Shown here: positions 52,771 through 64,000 of the stretch, in pieces
Position numbering within the stretch: position 1 is the stretch's first letter
How the letters are laid out: every line of letters begins with the position of its first letter
Origin: Bryum argenteum
Taxonomy: Eukaryota > Streptophyta > Bryopsida > Bryales > Bryaceae
Length of the DNA: 64,000 nt
Assembly (NCBI GenBank): GCA_037043015.1
Contig: CM073322.1
Location: forward strand, 8,009,601 to 8,073,600
Direction of reading: 5' to 3'
The notes under the pieces: generated by a model
Seen by the model: only the letters and a program-made list of their open reading frames with translations
Databases searched by the model: none
What the model was told of the DNA's origin: nothing
Position numbers and translations under genes: made by a program

Positions 52771-55700
52771 CTAATCTGTAGCATGGTCTAGAATTCCACC
52801 CTCCAAAATCTTCTTCACCTCGTTGAAACTAAGAGTAGCCGCGTGGATAAAGAGGTCAGCGTCCGGATCAAATTTGCAAACCAATACCGTGATGAACTAT
52901 AGGTGCTTGCACGGTCGGTATGGATCTCTCCGTCCTAACGAAGAAATTGTTTTCTTGAACACTGGGCATGAGCAATCCGGGAATTTACTAATTGAAAGTC
53001 TATAAACTGCATCCGAATCCGACTCCAAGTCTACGATACATCCAAATCCGGGCTGCGGGATCATGGTCACCTTCAGAATTTTGGCCTGCATTGAGGTGGC
53101 AGACTCAATATTCTTCATGTGCTTTGAAGTCATAGCTAGAATGCGTTTCATGTTCTTCGATCTTCTTGACCTAGGGAACACGTCCGGCTTCTCCGGGACT
53201 GGAATATGGGACAAGTCTCTGGGTGGGGCAGCATTATTGAATGTGCGGTTCCTAGGAAGCTATTCTTTTTGGGGTAGTCGGAAGCCCGCATTCTCTAACG
53301 CCTCCATCTCATCACGTGTAAGGTTAGTCCCTAACTTAACAGGCCATATTGAGGAAATAGGGGGTCTATCCTCGCTTGGAGAGAATGGCTCAATCCACTT
53401 GCGACAATGACCCTTCACACAGCTATCAATATCATCCGCACAAAAAAAGAACTGATCAATTTTTCTTGGCCCCTCTTGAGGGCGTTGCCATACTCCGGTG
53501 TAAGTTGGAGCTGCGGTCGCCTTCCCCTTCTGAATAATTCGTGAGTCACATCTTTTTTTACTCCTTCGCATGATACCCCAACAAGCCTTGGCAGAATTCT
53601 CCCTCAAACGGGCAATGTGCCACAACCTCTCGTCTACTTTAGACTCTTGAACAGCGGCCGCGCGTTCAATACTAGGTCCAGCAAAAGTGGATGGTATTGT
53701 CGGTGGCTCCTCAACTTCATCCTCTTCATGGATAGTACTGAGATTTTCAGCACAAGCTCGGGTAACCCTTCTCCCAATTCGAGGACGTGAGTAGCTCACG
53801 GTGTCAGGCCTGTGCGTTTCATCATCAGCTTCAATCGGGACATCAGCCTTACGTTTCTTGGAGCCGAACACCTCGGCCCCCTCAAGGTGGGCGTCGCGGG
53901 TACAAATCTTTTCAGCTCCTGGATAGTCAGAAACTGCCTTTGTGAGGCCTGATGGATCGCCGGTTCGTTGAGCTTTATGGGCAACACGAAGTAATAGTTC
54001 TTCGGATGTTGGTCCACTACCACCCTTGCCACCTCCATTGAAGTCATGGTAACCCACAACTTGGAGGAAAGCACGAACATAATCATCTACAGCCGCAACG
54101 TACAAGTCTCCACCCTTGTTGCCGGACGCTTGCAACCATTTGTTATGGATAGATTCTGCAAGGTTGCATGAAGGCATCTCCACCAACTCATCTGCAGAAT
54201 ATTTATTTTCCTGCAAGGTGCAAAGTCATTTGACTTAGTAACACAAGGAGTTGATCACGATATCTAGAGTGGGTTAGACTTGCTGCACCGCAAGACTGAT
54301 CTAAAAATAGATTTTTGTTCAAAAAAACTTTAAATAATTGTTAAAGTAAAAGTTCATAAAAGCAGGAAATTAGATAATAAAAAATTAACTAATTTACGGA
54401 TTTACCAGACATAAATGCACGTTTACATACTTGCTACAGTGACTGCGACCTCACCAATTCCATGAAGCCACCCCATTGCCTATATCGGAAATGCCAGAAT
54501 GCAAGCCAGTGTTCGAGGTGACCTAATCCAACTTCGGAGGAGGCCTGCTCCGACGCCCACCATGCTCGGATCGCCCAGTATCTTGTCTCCGCCTCAGCCA
54601 TAGTGCGTGCATCTTTGTATTGCTTACAAAGATGTCGATGTTGATCCTGCAGCTCGTGCACGATATATTGTTTGGTGTGTTTCTCTAGGGATTGCGTCCA
54701 ATGGAAGTAACAAGTCCGTTCGCGGCCTTCCATTGGCACTTTAGGGTCTCCGGAGCCGTAAATGATCCGCACAGCGTTCCAGTTGGCTTGCGAACTGTCG
54801 GCCATGAACCCTTGAAACTGCGGCGCTTCCACTCCGTTCCTGCCCATGACGTGGTTTAGGTTCTTCCAGAAGACGATTTGAGCTTCTCCGTCTTCAGACT
54901 GGAAATCACAGCATGCAATAGTTAAAATGCGGCAGATTTTTGAGTCATAAACGTGGCACGCCATGGTCGTCCAGTTCTTGACACGTTTGACATGGTCGAA
55001 CATGATCCACGCGTGGGATAAGTCGCCTTGGGGCTGCATACGACGAACAAGGTCTACACCGCTTCCTGGCTCAACCTCCGACATCTTGAAAATGAAAACT
55101 TTGTCACTTTCATCTCCTTGGCCCGGGAACTGGTTACGTTGAATGTAAGCCCAGTTGCTGAGGCCTCGAAGCTTGGTGATCCCATCAAGAACACCGTATC
55201 TGCGCAAGTGTTTAAACGTGGTAATACAATTCCTGACGCTCGGGGAGTTCAGCTCTTTACACTGCTCAAAGATAGGTTCTAGCTCCTGGAGGGTGAGCTT
55301 GGAGGTTATAGGGTCACCTTCTTCACGGAGAATTAAGTTTCTGAGTAAGTCCTTGCTTGCCTCCATGACTGTTTTGGACGTAGTAGCTTGTGGATTACGT
55401 TCTACGTGCTCCTCTATTAACTCATCAATTATTTTACGTGCGCATCTGTAGTCTCCGACCTTGACAGGATGTTCGTGCGTACCGATATGCACACACGCCC
55501 TCTCTTGACTCTCCTCTCCGAATACATAGAATATTTTAGAAGGACATATAGCAACACAAACGGGAGGTTCTTTGCAAATCTTACAGACCAGTGTTGAAGA
55601 AGGAGGAGGCGCGTGGCCGACAAAGAAGGGGTCCTTGGTAAAGCCCTCGAACTCCACTTCATTCACTTGTGCTCTGCGGTCAGGTCGTAGCAAGAAGCCA

Positions 55701-56605
55701 CACTTGTCATTGTGGCATTGAAGATGCCCTACACAGTTAGAGTAGCGGAAAGACAACCCGAGGTTGTTACTGATGTTAGTAGTCATTGTCCTGGTCCACA
55801 CATGACCGTCGTATCTCTTGTCCATACCTTCCATAGATTTGGCTACCCTGACAGCAGTAGTTGGTCGAACTGGAGGGAGAATGTACAGGACATCACCGTT
55901 GAAAGTGGGAGGCAGGAAAGAGACGCTGTGAGTACGAATGGAATGGAAATCAATTTTTTTGAGTATAGTTTTGTTGCGAGACATACTACCTAGTCTACGG
56001 AGCGAGGAAAGAATGTTTTTGGGTTTTACAACTTTGGAGTCAGGAAGAGAAGTGGGGGTGGTTCTGAGATTGTGTTGAGAACAAGACGAGGGGGGAGACA
56101 GATTCGATGATAGTCGACGGGACGGGATGGACGATTTCCTTTCCTCGTCGCATGAATCAGAAATATCAATTCGGACTTCGAGTCCGGGTTCAACCTTGAC
56201 ACGAGCAAGAACAGGAACTACTGTGGAGATAGTAGAAGAACTACGAGGAGTGAGGAGGACAGTGGAAGCGTCCATTACGGACTCTGTCAATCCGAACAAT
56301 CGATACTGTCCAGGCCGTAGCTTATACATTTTGCAATTACTCTCTAGATCGACAGGTTCGACTAGGACGGAGTACTGGACAAGATTAGTGTTTGGATCTA
56401 ATACATGTTTCTCTAACCAGAGAGAGGACTCATCAAACCCGAATCGAATTGCTAGCCAAGACGGAGTGACTTCAGCCACTCCATCTACCCCCGGAGGAAT
56501 GCAGATTGGGGGACTTAAGTCTTCAGACCTAATGGCAATGACGTCTACAGTGGGAGGGAAGGGAGCAGAGGATGCCATGATAGACGGAAGCGAGGAAGAC
56601 AACAT
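52771..56605 (-). pseudogene. MULE-type DDE transposase with SWIM zinc finger, two in-frame stops
   Basis: Two exons (56605-54455 and 54210-52771) join in frame into 1197 codons. Exon 1: acidic/Ser-rich N-terminus; a Cys/His region at about 300-390 (LQCHNDKCGF, CKICKEPPVC) suggesting a WRKY/GCM-type zinc fold, as in many MULEs; then a DDE core with candidate Asp537 (FDHVKRVKNW), Asp603 (FMADSSQANWNAV) and FHWTQ. Exon 2 begins with the candidate Glu736 (PSCNLAESIHNKW) and ends with a SWIM-type finger (FPDCSCPVF...PCKHL). TAG codons at 53260-53262 (residue 1034) and 52897-52899 (1155) interrupt an otherwise perfect frame. The product would cut and paste its element in the nucleus. Either recently dead, or the C-terminus is translated differently. 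Start taken at the first ATG (56605); 56578 is an alternative. Confidence 0.75.
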
Positions 56606-57127
56606 CAACAAGTTTGCAGAGAAAGAGAGTCCGAGGTGAGTTTCGAATGTACAAATACGAGAAATTGGTGTAGGGTGTTTGCAGACGTATTGAGTACTTA
56701 CTAAAGGTTATTGCTTGTAATAAAACGTACAGGTACTCGATACGCTTCATTGTAAGCAAGATCAATTAAAAGCACATTACTTATGATACTTAAAATATCT
56801 AGATTGACAGAATAGCATTAAGTAGTCAGGATTAAACATATGAGGTCCGCCCATAAAATAAGTAGGTAGAGAAGAAAAAGTGACGGCGGCAGTCATTGTC
56901 AGAGATCTAGTTGGATAATAGATGCGTTCAAAAGTTAGCTTATTTTGGATTGTCAGAGACGGTGAGAGCGAGATGTATGGGAAGACGCGTTGGTTGATTA
57001 GGGTTTCTTAGCCGCATGGGGGAACTTATAATGGAGTTGAAAATCATAGTTCAACCTCTTCATTTACAGCGAGAACACTTAGACTCGTTTAGTAGAACGT
57101 GTGAAAAGTTATCCAGCTGCAAGCAAC
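56606..57127. promoter_or_regulatory. Shared divergent intergenic region
   Basis: The transposase gene (minus) and the acidic gene (plus) point away from each other across 522 bp, so this interval must carry both promoters if both are expressed. No clear TATA box or inverted repeats were identified by eye. Confidence 0.4.
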
Positions 57128-60100
57128 ATGGACGAAACCGCAAGCGGTAGTGAGAGAGGAAAGGAGATAGGTCAGAGAAAGAAGAAGCGGAGGGGTGGAA
57201 CGAAGTTCACTAATTCTAAAGCACAAAGGTGTAGTGCTTTGCGGAGGCGCGATGGGAGAAGCTCAAGCGGCGATGATCGGGAGCCAGACGGGTACGATAT
57301 CTTGATTGACAATGATGTGCTACCACCATTCAGGCGGACTATCAAAATGCGTTCACTCAACCTGGAAAGTGTCCTGGAGAGTGTCGTGACTGACGAAGCT
57401 GAAGAAGAGGAGGAGGAAGGGAGTAGAGGGCAATTCAGGACGTCGAGCGAGACAGTTTGTGCGGATGGGGATGACGATGGAGGTGTGGACTCTACACATG
57501 AGGTAACGAAGTAGTATATGTTACTAATAAGTTGTTATTTATAAAAGTTATACTATTTCCGATTACGAGTAGGGATTAATATCAACATGTGTTGACTTCA
57601 GGATCGCAGAGGATTGGAAGAAAAAGACGATCGATCAAGAGACGAAACAACAAAGTTTGAGGAGAAAAGAGTCACTGATGTGGGGGAGACAGCGGAAGCC
57701 ACTTTACATCAGGAAACAGACAATGATTTACCGGATGAAGTTGATACAAGCCCTGAAGAATTAGAGGAGGAGGTACACGAGAAACCCTACTTCCTGGTTT
57801 ACTGGGAGGACTTAGGGTTGATTAAGTACACAATGAACGAAAGTTCTTTCATCAATATGATGTAGCTTGAACTCATGACAGTATACAGTTCCATGATATA
57901 TATGGATCCAAGAGAGATGATTATATTTATTAGTGATTTTATAGTACACACAACGTTTCTTGTTGTGGCTCCAATCTTCTACTTGCGGGTCTCAATATCG
58001 TAAACATGGGTATCAAGTTCGTACTTCTGGAATATGTGACTATTGAAGATGATATAGAAGTTCATCAAAAAAGTTCATGAGCAAAATTAACAAATGTAAA
58101 TATAAATTAAATTATGAATGTATTCGGAGCAAAGAGGGACCAGGGTGGGACCAAGTAAGGTAGGGGGGTCCGGTTATTGTATTGGAAGGACCGGGTAAGG
58201 TTCGGGTTTAGGCAGGGACGGGTATCAACGGGGACGGGTCTAGTAAGGGACCAGAAAAGGAACTGCAGGGGGGTAAATAATGTCAGGTACCGGCGAGCTG
58301 CCGGGTACCGGCAAGCAGCCCGGTTACCGCGGGCGAGCTGCCGGGTACCGCCGGCGAGCGGCCGGGTACCGCCGGCAAGCTGTCGGGTACCGGTAGCGGA
58401 GCCGGCCCTGTTAGTTAACGCCGCGGGTGGCAGCATTTCGGCGCAGGCCCTCCCCGCCGATGAAGCTCCCTCCTGTCATTTTTCGGAGACGGCTCTCTGT
58501 GTACGCTAGGGGCGCCGCTCTTTCAAGGCCAAAGTCATCGCTTTTGAATTAGCAGATTCGTTTATCAAACTATTTTTGAATAGGACAAGGAGGGAACCGC
58601 CGATGCGCTCGGCAGGTAGTCAATTGTTAATAGAAGCAACAAAACGTTCTGGCAGAATGGGAGGCACTTCGATATTGTCAAGTTGTGGGAGGGTGTTTTT
58701 TGATGAAGCTGCACAACATTGCTGTCAAGAAATTGCAGGCAGAAGAAATCATGGAGGATTCAGCAGAGAAAGAGGTGGCGATGCAAGGAGGTAGTGAGCA
58801 CGTCGAAGAAGGTTTAGAGAATGTGAGTTCCCAGTCCTCAGATTCAAGTCTTTTCTCAGAGTTTTACAAGGAAATCTACAAGGCGCATCGTGCTCCTGAT
58901 GAAGCAATGAAAACAAGGGCGGAGTTTGAGGCGTGGTACTGCTCAAAATTCACGGTATGTGTTCAGCAGAACTTCTTGTAACCTTAAACTGTAAGAAATC
59001 CAAAAACCCTAAGTTTTGTATCCTGCACTAGCTCAAACTCGTGGATCACACATCCGCTTTGTTTTTTGTACTCTGTAATGTTTTAGGGCATGTCCTCTTT
59101 TTGTTAAACTGAGTCGCGAGGAGAGAGCTGCGGTGCCGAGGGTTAGGCCCATGCCCAAGCTGCTCTTTCATCTTTTTGTGATTGGATGGTGGATGTGCTA
59201 TATTCTTGCTCGTCGTCGCCAGAAAAAGCTGCGGTGCCCAGGGTCTGGCTTGAGCCCCAGTTTCTGGATGTGCTGATCTTCTTGCTCGTCCTCGCCACGA
59301 GAGAGCTGCGGTGCCGAGGGTCTGGCTCAAGGCCCCACCGACTTGTTTTTTCTCCTTGTAATTGAATTCGGGATGTGCTGTTCTTTGTGCTTGTCGTCGT
59401 TAGGGGAGAGCTGCGGTGCCGAGGGTCTGGGTCGAGGCCCCACCGACTTGTTTTTTCTCCTCGTAATTGAATTCGGGATGTGCTGATCTTCTGACTCGTC
59501 GTCGCCATGAGAGAGCTGCGGTGCCGAGGGTCTGGCCTGAGGCCCATCTTGGATTTTTTTTTTTTCCTTGTTATTGAATTCGGGATCTGTTGTGGATGTG
59601 CTGATCTTCTTGCTCGTCCTTGGCACGAGAGAGCTGCGGTGCCGAGGGTCTGGCCTGAGCCCGAGTTCCTTCCTTTTTTTTCAAGTTATTGAATTCGGGA
59701 TGTGCTGATGTTCTTGCTCGTCCTCGCCACGGTGAGCTGCGGTGCCGAGGGTCTGGCCTGAGCCCCAGCTTGTCACTTGTTTTTCTTGTTATTGAATTCG
59801 AGGATGTGCTGAACTTCTTGCTCGTCCTCGCCACGGAGAGCTGCGGTGCCGAGGGTCTAGATCGAGGCCCCACCGACTTGTTTTTTCTCTTTGTAATTGA
59901 ATTCGGGATGTGCTGATCTTCTTGCTCGTCCTCCCCATGAGAGAGCTGCGGTGCCGAGGGTCTGGCCTGAGCCCCAGCTTGTCACTTTTGTTTCTTGTTA
60001 TTGAATTCGTGGATGTTTCTGGATGTGCTGATCTTCTGGCTCGTTGTCGCCATGGGAGAGCTGCGGTGCCGAGGGTCTGGCGTGAGCCCCAGCTTGTCAC

Positions 60101-60910
60101 TTTTTTTTCCTTGTTATTGAATTCGTGGATGTGCTGAACTTCTTGCTCGTCGTTGCCATGAGAGAGCTGCGGTGCCGAGGGTCTGGCAGGAGGCCCCAGT
60201 TTCTTCCTTTTTTTTGTTAATGAATTCGTGGATGTGCTGATCATCTGGCTCATCGTCGCCATGGGAAAGCTGCGGTGCCGAGGGTCTGGCCTGAGGCCCT
60301 TCCTGGACTTTTTTTTCCTTGTTATTGAATTCGGGATGTGCTGTTCTTTGTGCTTGTCGTCGCTAGGGGAGAGCTGCGGTGCCGAGGGTCTGGCATGAGG
60401 CCCCCGCTGCTCATTTTTTTTAATGTGATTGAATTTCAATACTGTTATCTTTTTTGTCTTCGTGTTTGCTAGGGGAGAGCTCTGGCCGCGTGGGTCCGGC
60501 ATGAGGCCCCAACTGCTAATTTTTGTTCATGTGATTGAATTTGAGGATGTGCTGATCTTCGTGCAAATAGTCGTTTTCTCATGTATAAACTTCGTAATGT
60601 CTGATGTGGATTGTGATTGATATTTGGTATGGATGTTGTGTGTGTGTGAATGCAGGGCCGATTAAAGGTGAAGGCAGTTCAAGACGATGCGACTTCTGAT
60701 GCCGACAACGACTTATCCATTTTGAGAGATCGTGTCCAGTCTGTAGTAGAGTCTCGTCGTTTAGTAGTAGCAATGTCCTCGATTCCCGATACTCCGCCTC
60801 TTGCCCCACCTGTCAGTCACACTTCACGTGATGACTTTGATCGGATTGCACGAGCGCGGTTAACATGCGAATTAAAAAGAATGATGCCAAAGCTAAACGT
60901 ATCAAAGTGA
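57128..60910 (+). CDS. Acidic/basic nuclear-like protein of the putative transposon, 4 exons
   Basis: Exons 57128-57502, 57602-57772, 58739-58954 and 60656-60910 are all in phase zero and bounded by GT-AG sites, giving about 338 codons. Exon 1 is strongly basic then acidic (QRKKKRRGG, later a run of Glu), exon 2 is Glu/Asp-rich, and exon 3 contains a helical FSEFYKEIYKAHRAPDEAM. No known domain. The basic run may be a nuclear signal. An overlapping frame near the end continues RRSPRLAAKFKSI to 60975, suggesting a frameshift near 60870, or the transcript may splice from 60898 into 61115 and continue in the next gene. GC-rich and minisatellite repeats fill introns 2 and 3. Probably an accessory protein of the same mobile element as the divergent transposase (inference). 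Confidence 0.5.
58285..58403. repeat. GC-rich tandem repeat with KpnI-like GGTACC core
   Basis: Five GGTACC cores plus one GGTTACC variant in units like GCCGGGTACCGCCGGCGAGC, about 20 bp each, within the intron between exons 2 and 3 of the acidic gene. It is much more GC-rich than its surroundings. Confidence 0.85.
59100..60560. repeat. Intronic minisatellite, about 14 units of roughly 105 bp
   Basis: The core GCTGCGGTGCCGAGGGTCTG or a close variant occurs at about 59127, 59228, 59305, 59410, 59515, 59633, 59736, 59840, 59945, 60061, 60169, 60270 and 60373, with a degenerate copy near 60481. Spacing is mostly 100-118 bp (one of 77). Between cores lie a T-run, ATTGAATTCGGGATGTGCTG and CTTGCTCGTC. 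It fills most of the intron between exons 3 and 4. The minus-strand open frames here are repeats of the unit and not genes. Confidence 0.95.
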
Positions 60911-61114
60911 TAGCATTGGCTAGAGTTGCACCTAGACGTTCTCCGCGACTTGCAGCGAAGTTCAAATCCATTTAGTTCTTAGACAAATGATTAGATACTT
61001 ATAACATTCTTCTACATTATGAATGGTTTTATTATTCAGTTAATATTTTATTATCTTATTAATTTATTCTTATGATTTTGGTGCGATGTTGCATTTTGTT
61101 CCTTGATTTCTCAG

Positions 61115-64000
61115 ATGAGAATATCTGAGCTTCAATCTCTTCAAGACGAAGAAGATATCTCCCCTCAAAACTTTGAGTCAAGTCCACTTCCTGAAGAAGA
61201 TGATAGCACACCCTTGCCACAAGAAATTGTGGAAGACATTCCTTCTCCAGCCCCACGTGATACTCCTATCGAACCCGAACCTTCTCTGGAGGCTTTGCAA
61301 GATCCTGATGGACACGAGTCTCCATCGGATGACGAAGAGTCTTCTTTGCCTGGAAGTGTCAACGTCGGCATCGTGCACATGCCACCCCATCTCCAAAATG
61401 AAGATCCTGATTGGAGTGCGAATGAGATGCGGATGATTCACAAAAGTGATTCTATTGGAATCATAAACAGGTTTCGTTTCAAACCTGTAAAGAAGTCTCG
61501 TATGCTAATTCCATTGTGCCGTTTGATGTCTTACCCCAAGGTTCGGCCTATATCCGAACAAGACGTTTGCAAACTGGAGAACGAGTTCAACAAAGGTTAC
61601 CGAGATTGAAGGAGATCGGGTCATGTATGTATCTCTATTCGATAAGAAAGGAAGAGAAAAAAAAGTTGATGCAGGAGACAATGTGTGGGAGAATCCGCTT
61701 TGGAGAGATGCAAATGAAGAGTTCGAGAAGACTTTGATGTCAGATCCTGATCTTCATCATTTCAGTGGCGACTACTTCTATGTATACGAAGGAAATCACC
61801 GTTTGACTGCGTGGATGCGTCATATAGAGCGGTACCACCAGAAAGATCCATCATGGTACATCTCAGTTGATTGCATTGTACCGGATGCTCGCGGACAAAG
61901 CAATCTCCTCCTTGACGCGATGAATGACATAAATTGGTAAGTACTTGTAACATTTTTTCGATTACTTTTCTTTCAAATTCTGTAATCTCGACGTATTCTC
62001 ATATACAGGTCTACCTTTCCGCTATATAGGTCTACCGAACATGACCACGTCGAAGACAGTTTATGTGCGAAGCTGCAACGCATGCGGAAGTTTGGTAAGT
62101 TGAAACTTGAAGAATTCAAGAATCTCATTACTCCGGAGGATTATCAAATTTGCAAAAACGCTAAAGCAAAGAAAGAAACATGGTATCCTGTCACAATGGA
62201 TGTCTTCGTCAAGTTCTTATACGCGGTAAGACTTCTAAATACGTACTTAACACTTCTATCCTGTACTCTATACGTTACAAATTCTTACTACTGCTTATGT
62301 GCCATGTAGAGGAGGTTAGCGAAAGCATCGGATCTTGCCGAGGCTACTTAATATGCCTCTACCCCTAAAGAAAAGCAAATAGGGCCAGGAGTTTGGAGTG
62401 CCATGGATAACGCCATCAAAGCGGAAATCAAATCTATTCGTGACAAAAAGTTCGACAAGATGGTTGCTGTGGCCAATAACCAACTTGGGAAAGTATTCCC
62501 GAAAGAGGTAAATAATTCTGTCTACTTAGTTTCTAAGGAGACCGAATACTGTTATTGATTACTACTGAAATTAATTAATTCAATTTGTTCTATGTGCAGA
62601 TCTATTCTCACTACAGCCAAAACCTGAAGCCCGACATGACAATCGAACGGTTGCACATGGTAGCCACCACCAATGTCCACTTCGATTTTAAGGGAAAGTG
62701 GCTCCAATGGTGGAATGCGCCAGATGATGTACGTCGATCTGTCCGCTTCCCAGTAGACCGCCCTATGAAGGATAAAAAATTGCTTGCCTTCCTACATCGC
62801 GCTTCGCTTTGGACTCAGGTATATTGTACTGAACTTTTGTCATTAATGTACTCCCGTCATCCACTACCTACTTTTCCTAACGGGTTCTACTTTATTGCAG
62901 TTACAACAATCCCTCGAAAGTGGGATACAACAACTTCTGGAGGATGGCAAAATTTCCATTCACTGGACGGCTGCGGTACTAAAGCCATCCGCGTATGTGG
63001 AGAAATGGAGATTGCTTTTATGGGAAAAGGCATTCGAGAACTACCTTGCTCAGAATGCGAGCCCCAAGTTCATCAAAGGATCTGATATTCAGAAGTTTAG
63101 TGGTGGCAAAGTTACTACTAAACGGCTCTTATTCCGGTATATATCCACTTAGCTCTTCAATTTCCTATTCATTTTGCTCATTACCAAATTCAGTACTATA
63201 TACTCAATTTTATCATTGTTCTATGTTTTCTTCATTGTAGGTACTTGAAACAGGAGCTTGTTGGCAAAGGAGCCTTGGCTTCCTGGTCCATTCCAGCTGA
63301 GCTCGAGGACGTAGCCGTCTCAAATGATCCATCCAGCATCTTCTCCGAAGCCCAACAGACACGGTTTTCCAACTCACAGTTGCTGACCGGTGGTTGGTTC
63401 TTTGAGTGCAACGATAACTTTGTGCACAAGGAAGAGAGACATCTGCTTCGAAACCTCACTTCAAACGCACCAGGCGATGCACCTATGGAGATCGATGACG
63501 ATGACGACGAAGACGTGTCCATTTTACCAAGCGCAACTATGTCACCCTCCGAACCTCCTTCACCGGTTGCACATCCTAGAACCCGAGCAAACCGAAAGCG
63601 ACGCAACGTCGCTGCGGAGCCTGTCGTTGATCTTGATCAAGAACCCGATGAAACCAGTCCGCTCCATCAAGACGCTGCGAGTCCGTAAGAAGCGATTTGA
63701 CTCGGGCTTGATGGAGCAACCAACAATGCACGTAGACGTGGTCGACCATTGACTCAGTTTACGTAGGCGCTCTTACGAATGCGGGTCCCCTCCTCAATCT
63801 TTCACCGTCGACCACAAACTCCGGGAAAGAAGTTCGCTTCACTCCCATTTCTTGAACCGAAGCATGTTGGCGAGTGCTTGTCTTCTGAGATTACTATTTC
63901 TCTCCCAATGTACTTGGAAAAAGGGGATATCGGAGCTTTTGTTCAAAAGGCAGCTCACGAAACAAAAGATTGGGACACGCAAGTGATGGACATCATTAAC
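61115..64000 (+). pseudogene. ParB/sulfiredoxin-like-motif protein gene, continues past window end
   Basis: Exons 61115-61936, 62009-62225, 62310-62507, 62600-62818, 62901-63136 and 63241-63687 have GT-AG borders and matching phases; more coding follows to 64000 (PMYLEKGDIGAFVQKA). The N-terminus is acidic. Then KVRPISEQDVCKLENEF and, after a frameshift near 61595-61610, DYFYVYEGNHRLTAWMRHI, which resembles the ParB/Srx fold (a 'RPxxxxxVxxL' strand-helix followed by the 'GNHRLxAW' nucleotide-binding box). The middle is helical and W-rich (GKWLQWWNAPDDVR). The end is a disordered acidic/basic tail. A TAA at 62349-62351 breaks exon 3. So it is near-intact but damaged. DNA binding, nuclease or regulatory function in transposition is possible by analogy only. 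It may be one transcript with the upstream acidic gene. Confidence 0.55.

Noticed and set aside
59046-60502. Several minus-strand open frames with repeating DPRHRSS-type residues
   Set aside because: They are translations of the minisatellite unit in different frames, with no start or homology.
59100-60560. CRISPR-like reading of the regular repeats
   Set aside because: Units are 100 bp or more, spacers are similar to one another, no cas genes, and the sequence is a plant intron.

Overview
The window is nuclear DNA of a land plant. Supporting signs are GT-AG introns of about 70-600 bp, a wall-associated-kinase/LRK10-like receptor kinase, plant-type NADH-cytochrome b5 reductase, a HAM-type MYST acetyltransferase, a p24 cargo receptor, CDKD-like kinases, a chromodomain Ty3/gypsy (chromovirus) element and a MULE transposase. 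The unusual mobile genes hint at a non-flowering plant (bryophyte or lycophyte), but that is an impression and was not tested. Ordinary genes sit as islands in AT-rich, transposon-rich DNA.

Layout. 1-7552: decayed chromovirus arranged internal-LTR-internal-LTR, abutting a DUF7869-type pseudogene (7553-9382). That pseudogene is followed by an 86-bp tandem repeat and a scattered palindrome family (9394-12485). 13631-16641: intact receptor-like kinase (minus). 18577-19286: p24-family gene without a clear membrane anchor (minus). 19635-20969: intronless MYST histone acetyltransferase (minus). 22500-24310 and 32374-32606: TTAA-flanked, piggyBac-like miniature elements and hairpins. 26142-26892: charged protein with a recent internal duplication. 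28175-28463: PIF/Harbinger-like MITE. 29800-31281: intact CDKD-like kinase (plus). 33540-33698: 52-residue membrane protein. 35652-36421: tandem repeats carrying two copies of a 68-bp near-palindrome. 36703-37548: kinase-like pseudogene. 37852-42302: 13-exon cytochrome b5 reductase (plus). 43949-45582 and 49835-51515: two more CDKD-like genes (minus) on a segmental duplication, the second one frameshifted. 52771-56605: MULE-type transposase with SWIM finger, two in-frame TAG codons (minus). 57128-64000: divergently transcribed multi-exon gene(s), one containing a ParB/sulfiredoxin-like motif, with a 1.4-kb minisatellite in one intron; it runs off the window.

How the parts relate. The conserved genes (receptor kinase, p24, HAT, b5 reductase) are unrelated housekeeping or signalling loci and form no pathway. 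The three CDKD-like genes are one expanding, diverging paralogue family. The right-hand 11 kb is the best candidate for something not well described: a transposase gene and an acidic/ParB-like gene set diverge from a shared 0.5-kb intergenic region, both damaged by only a few mutations in otherwise consistent frames. That is how a recently inactivated two-transcript mobile element would look.
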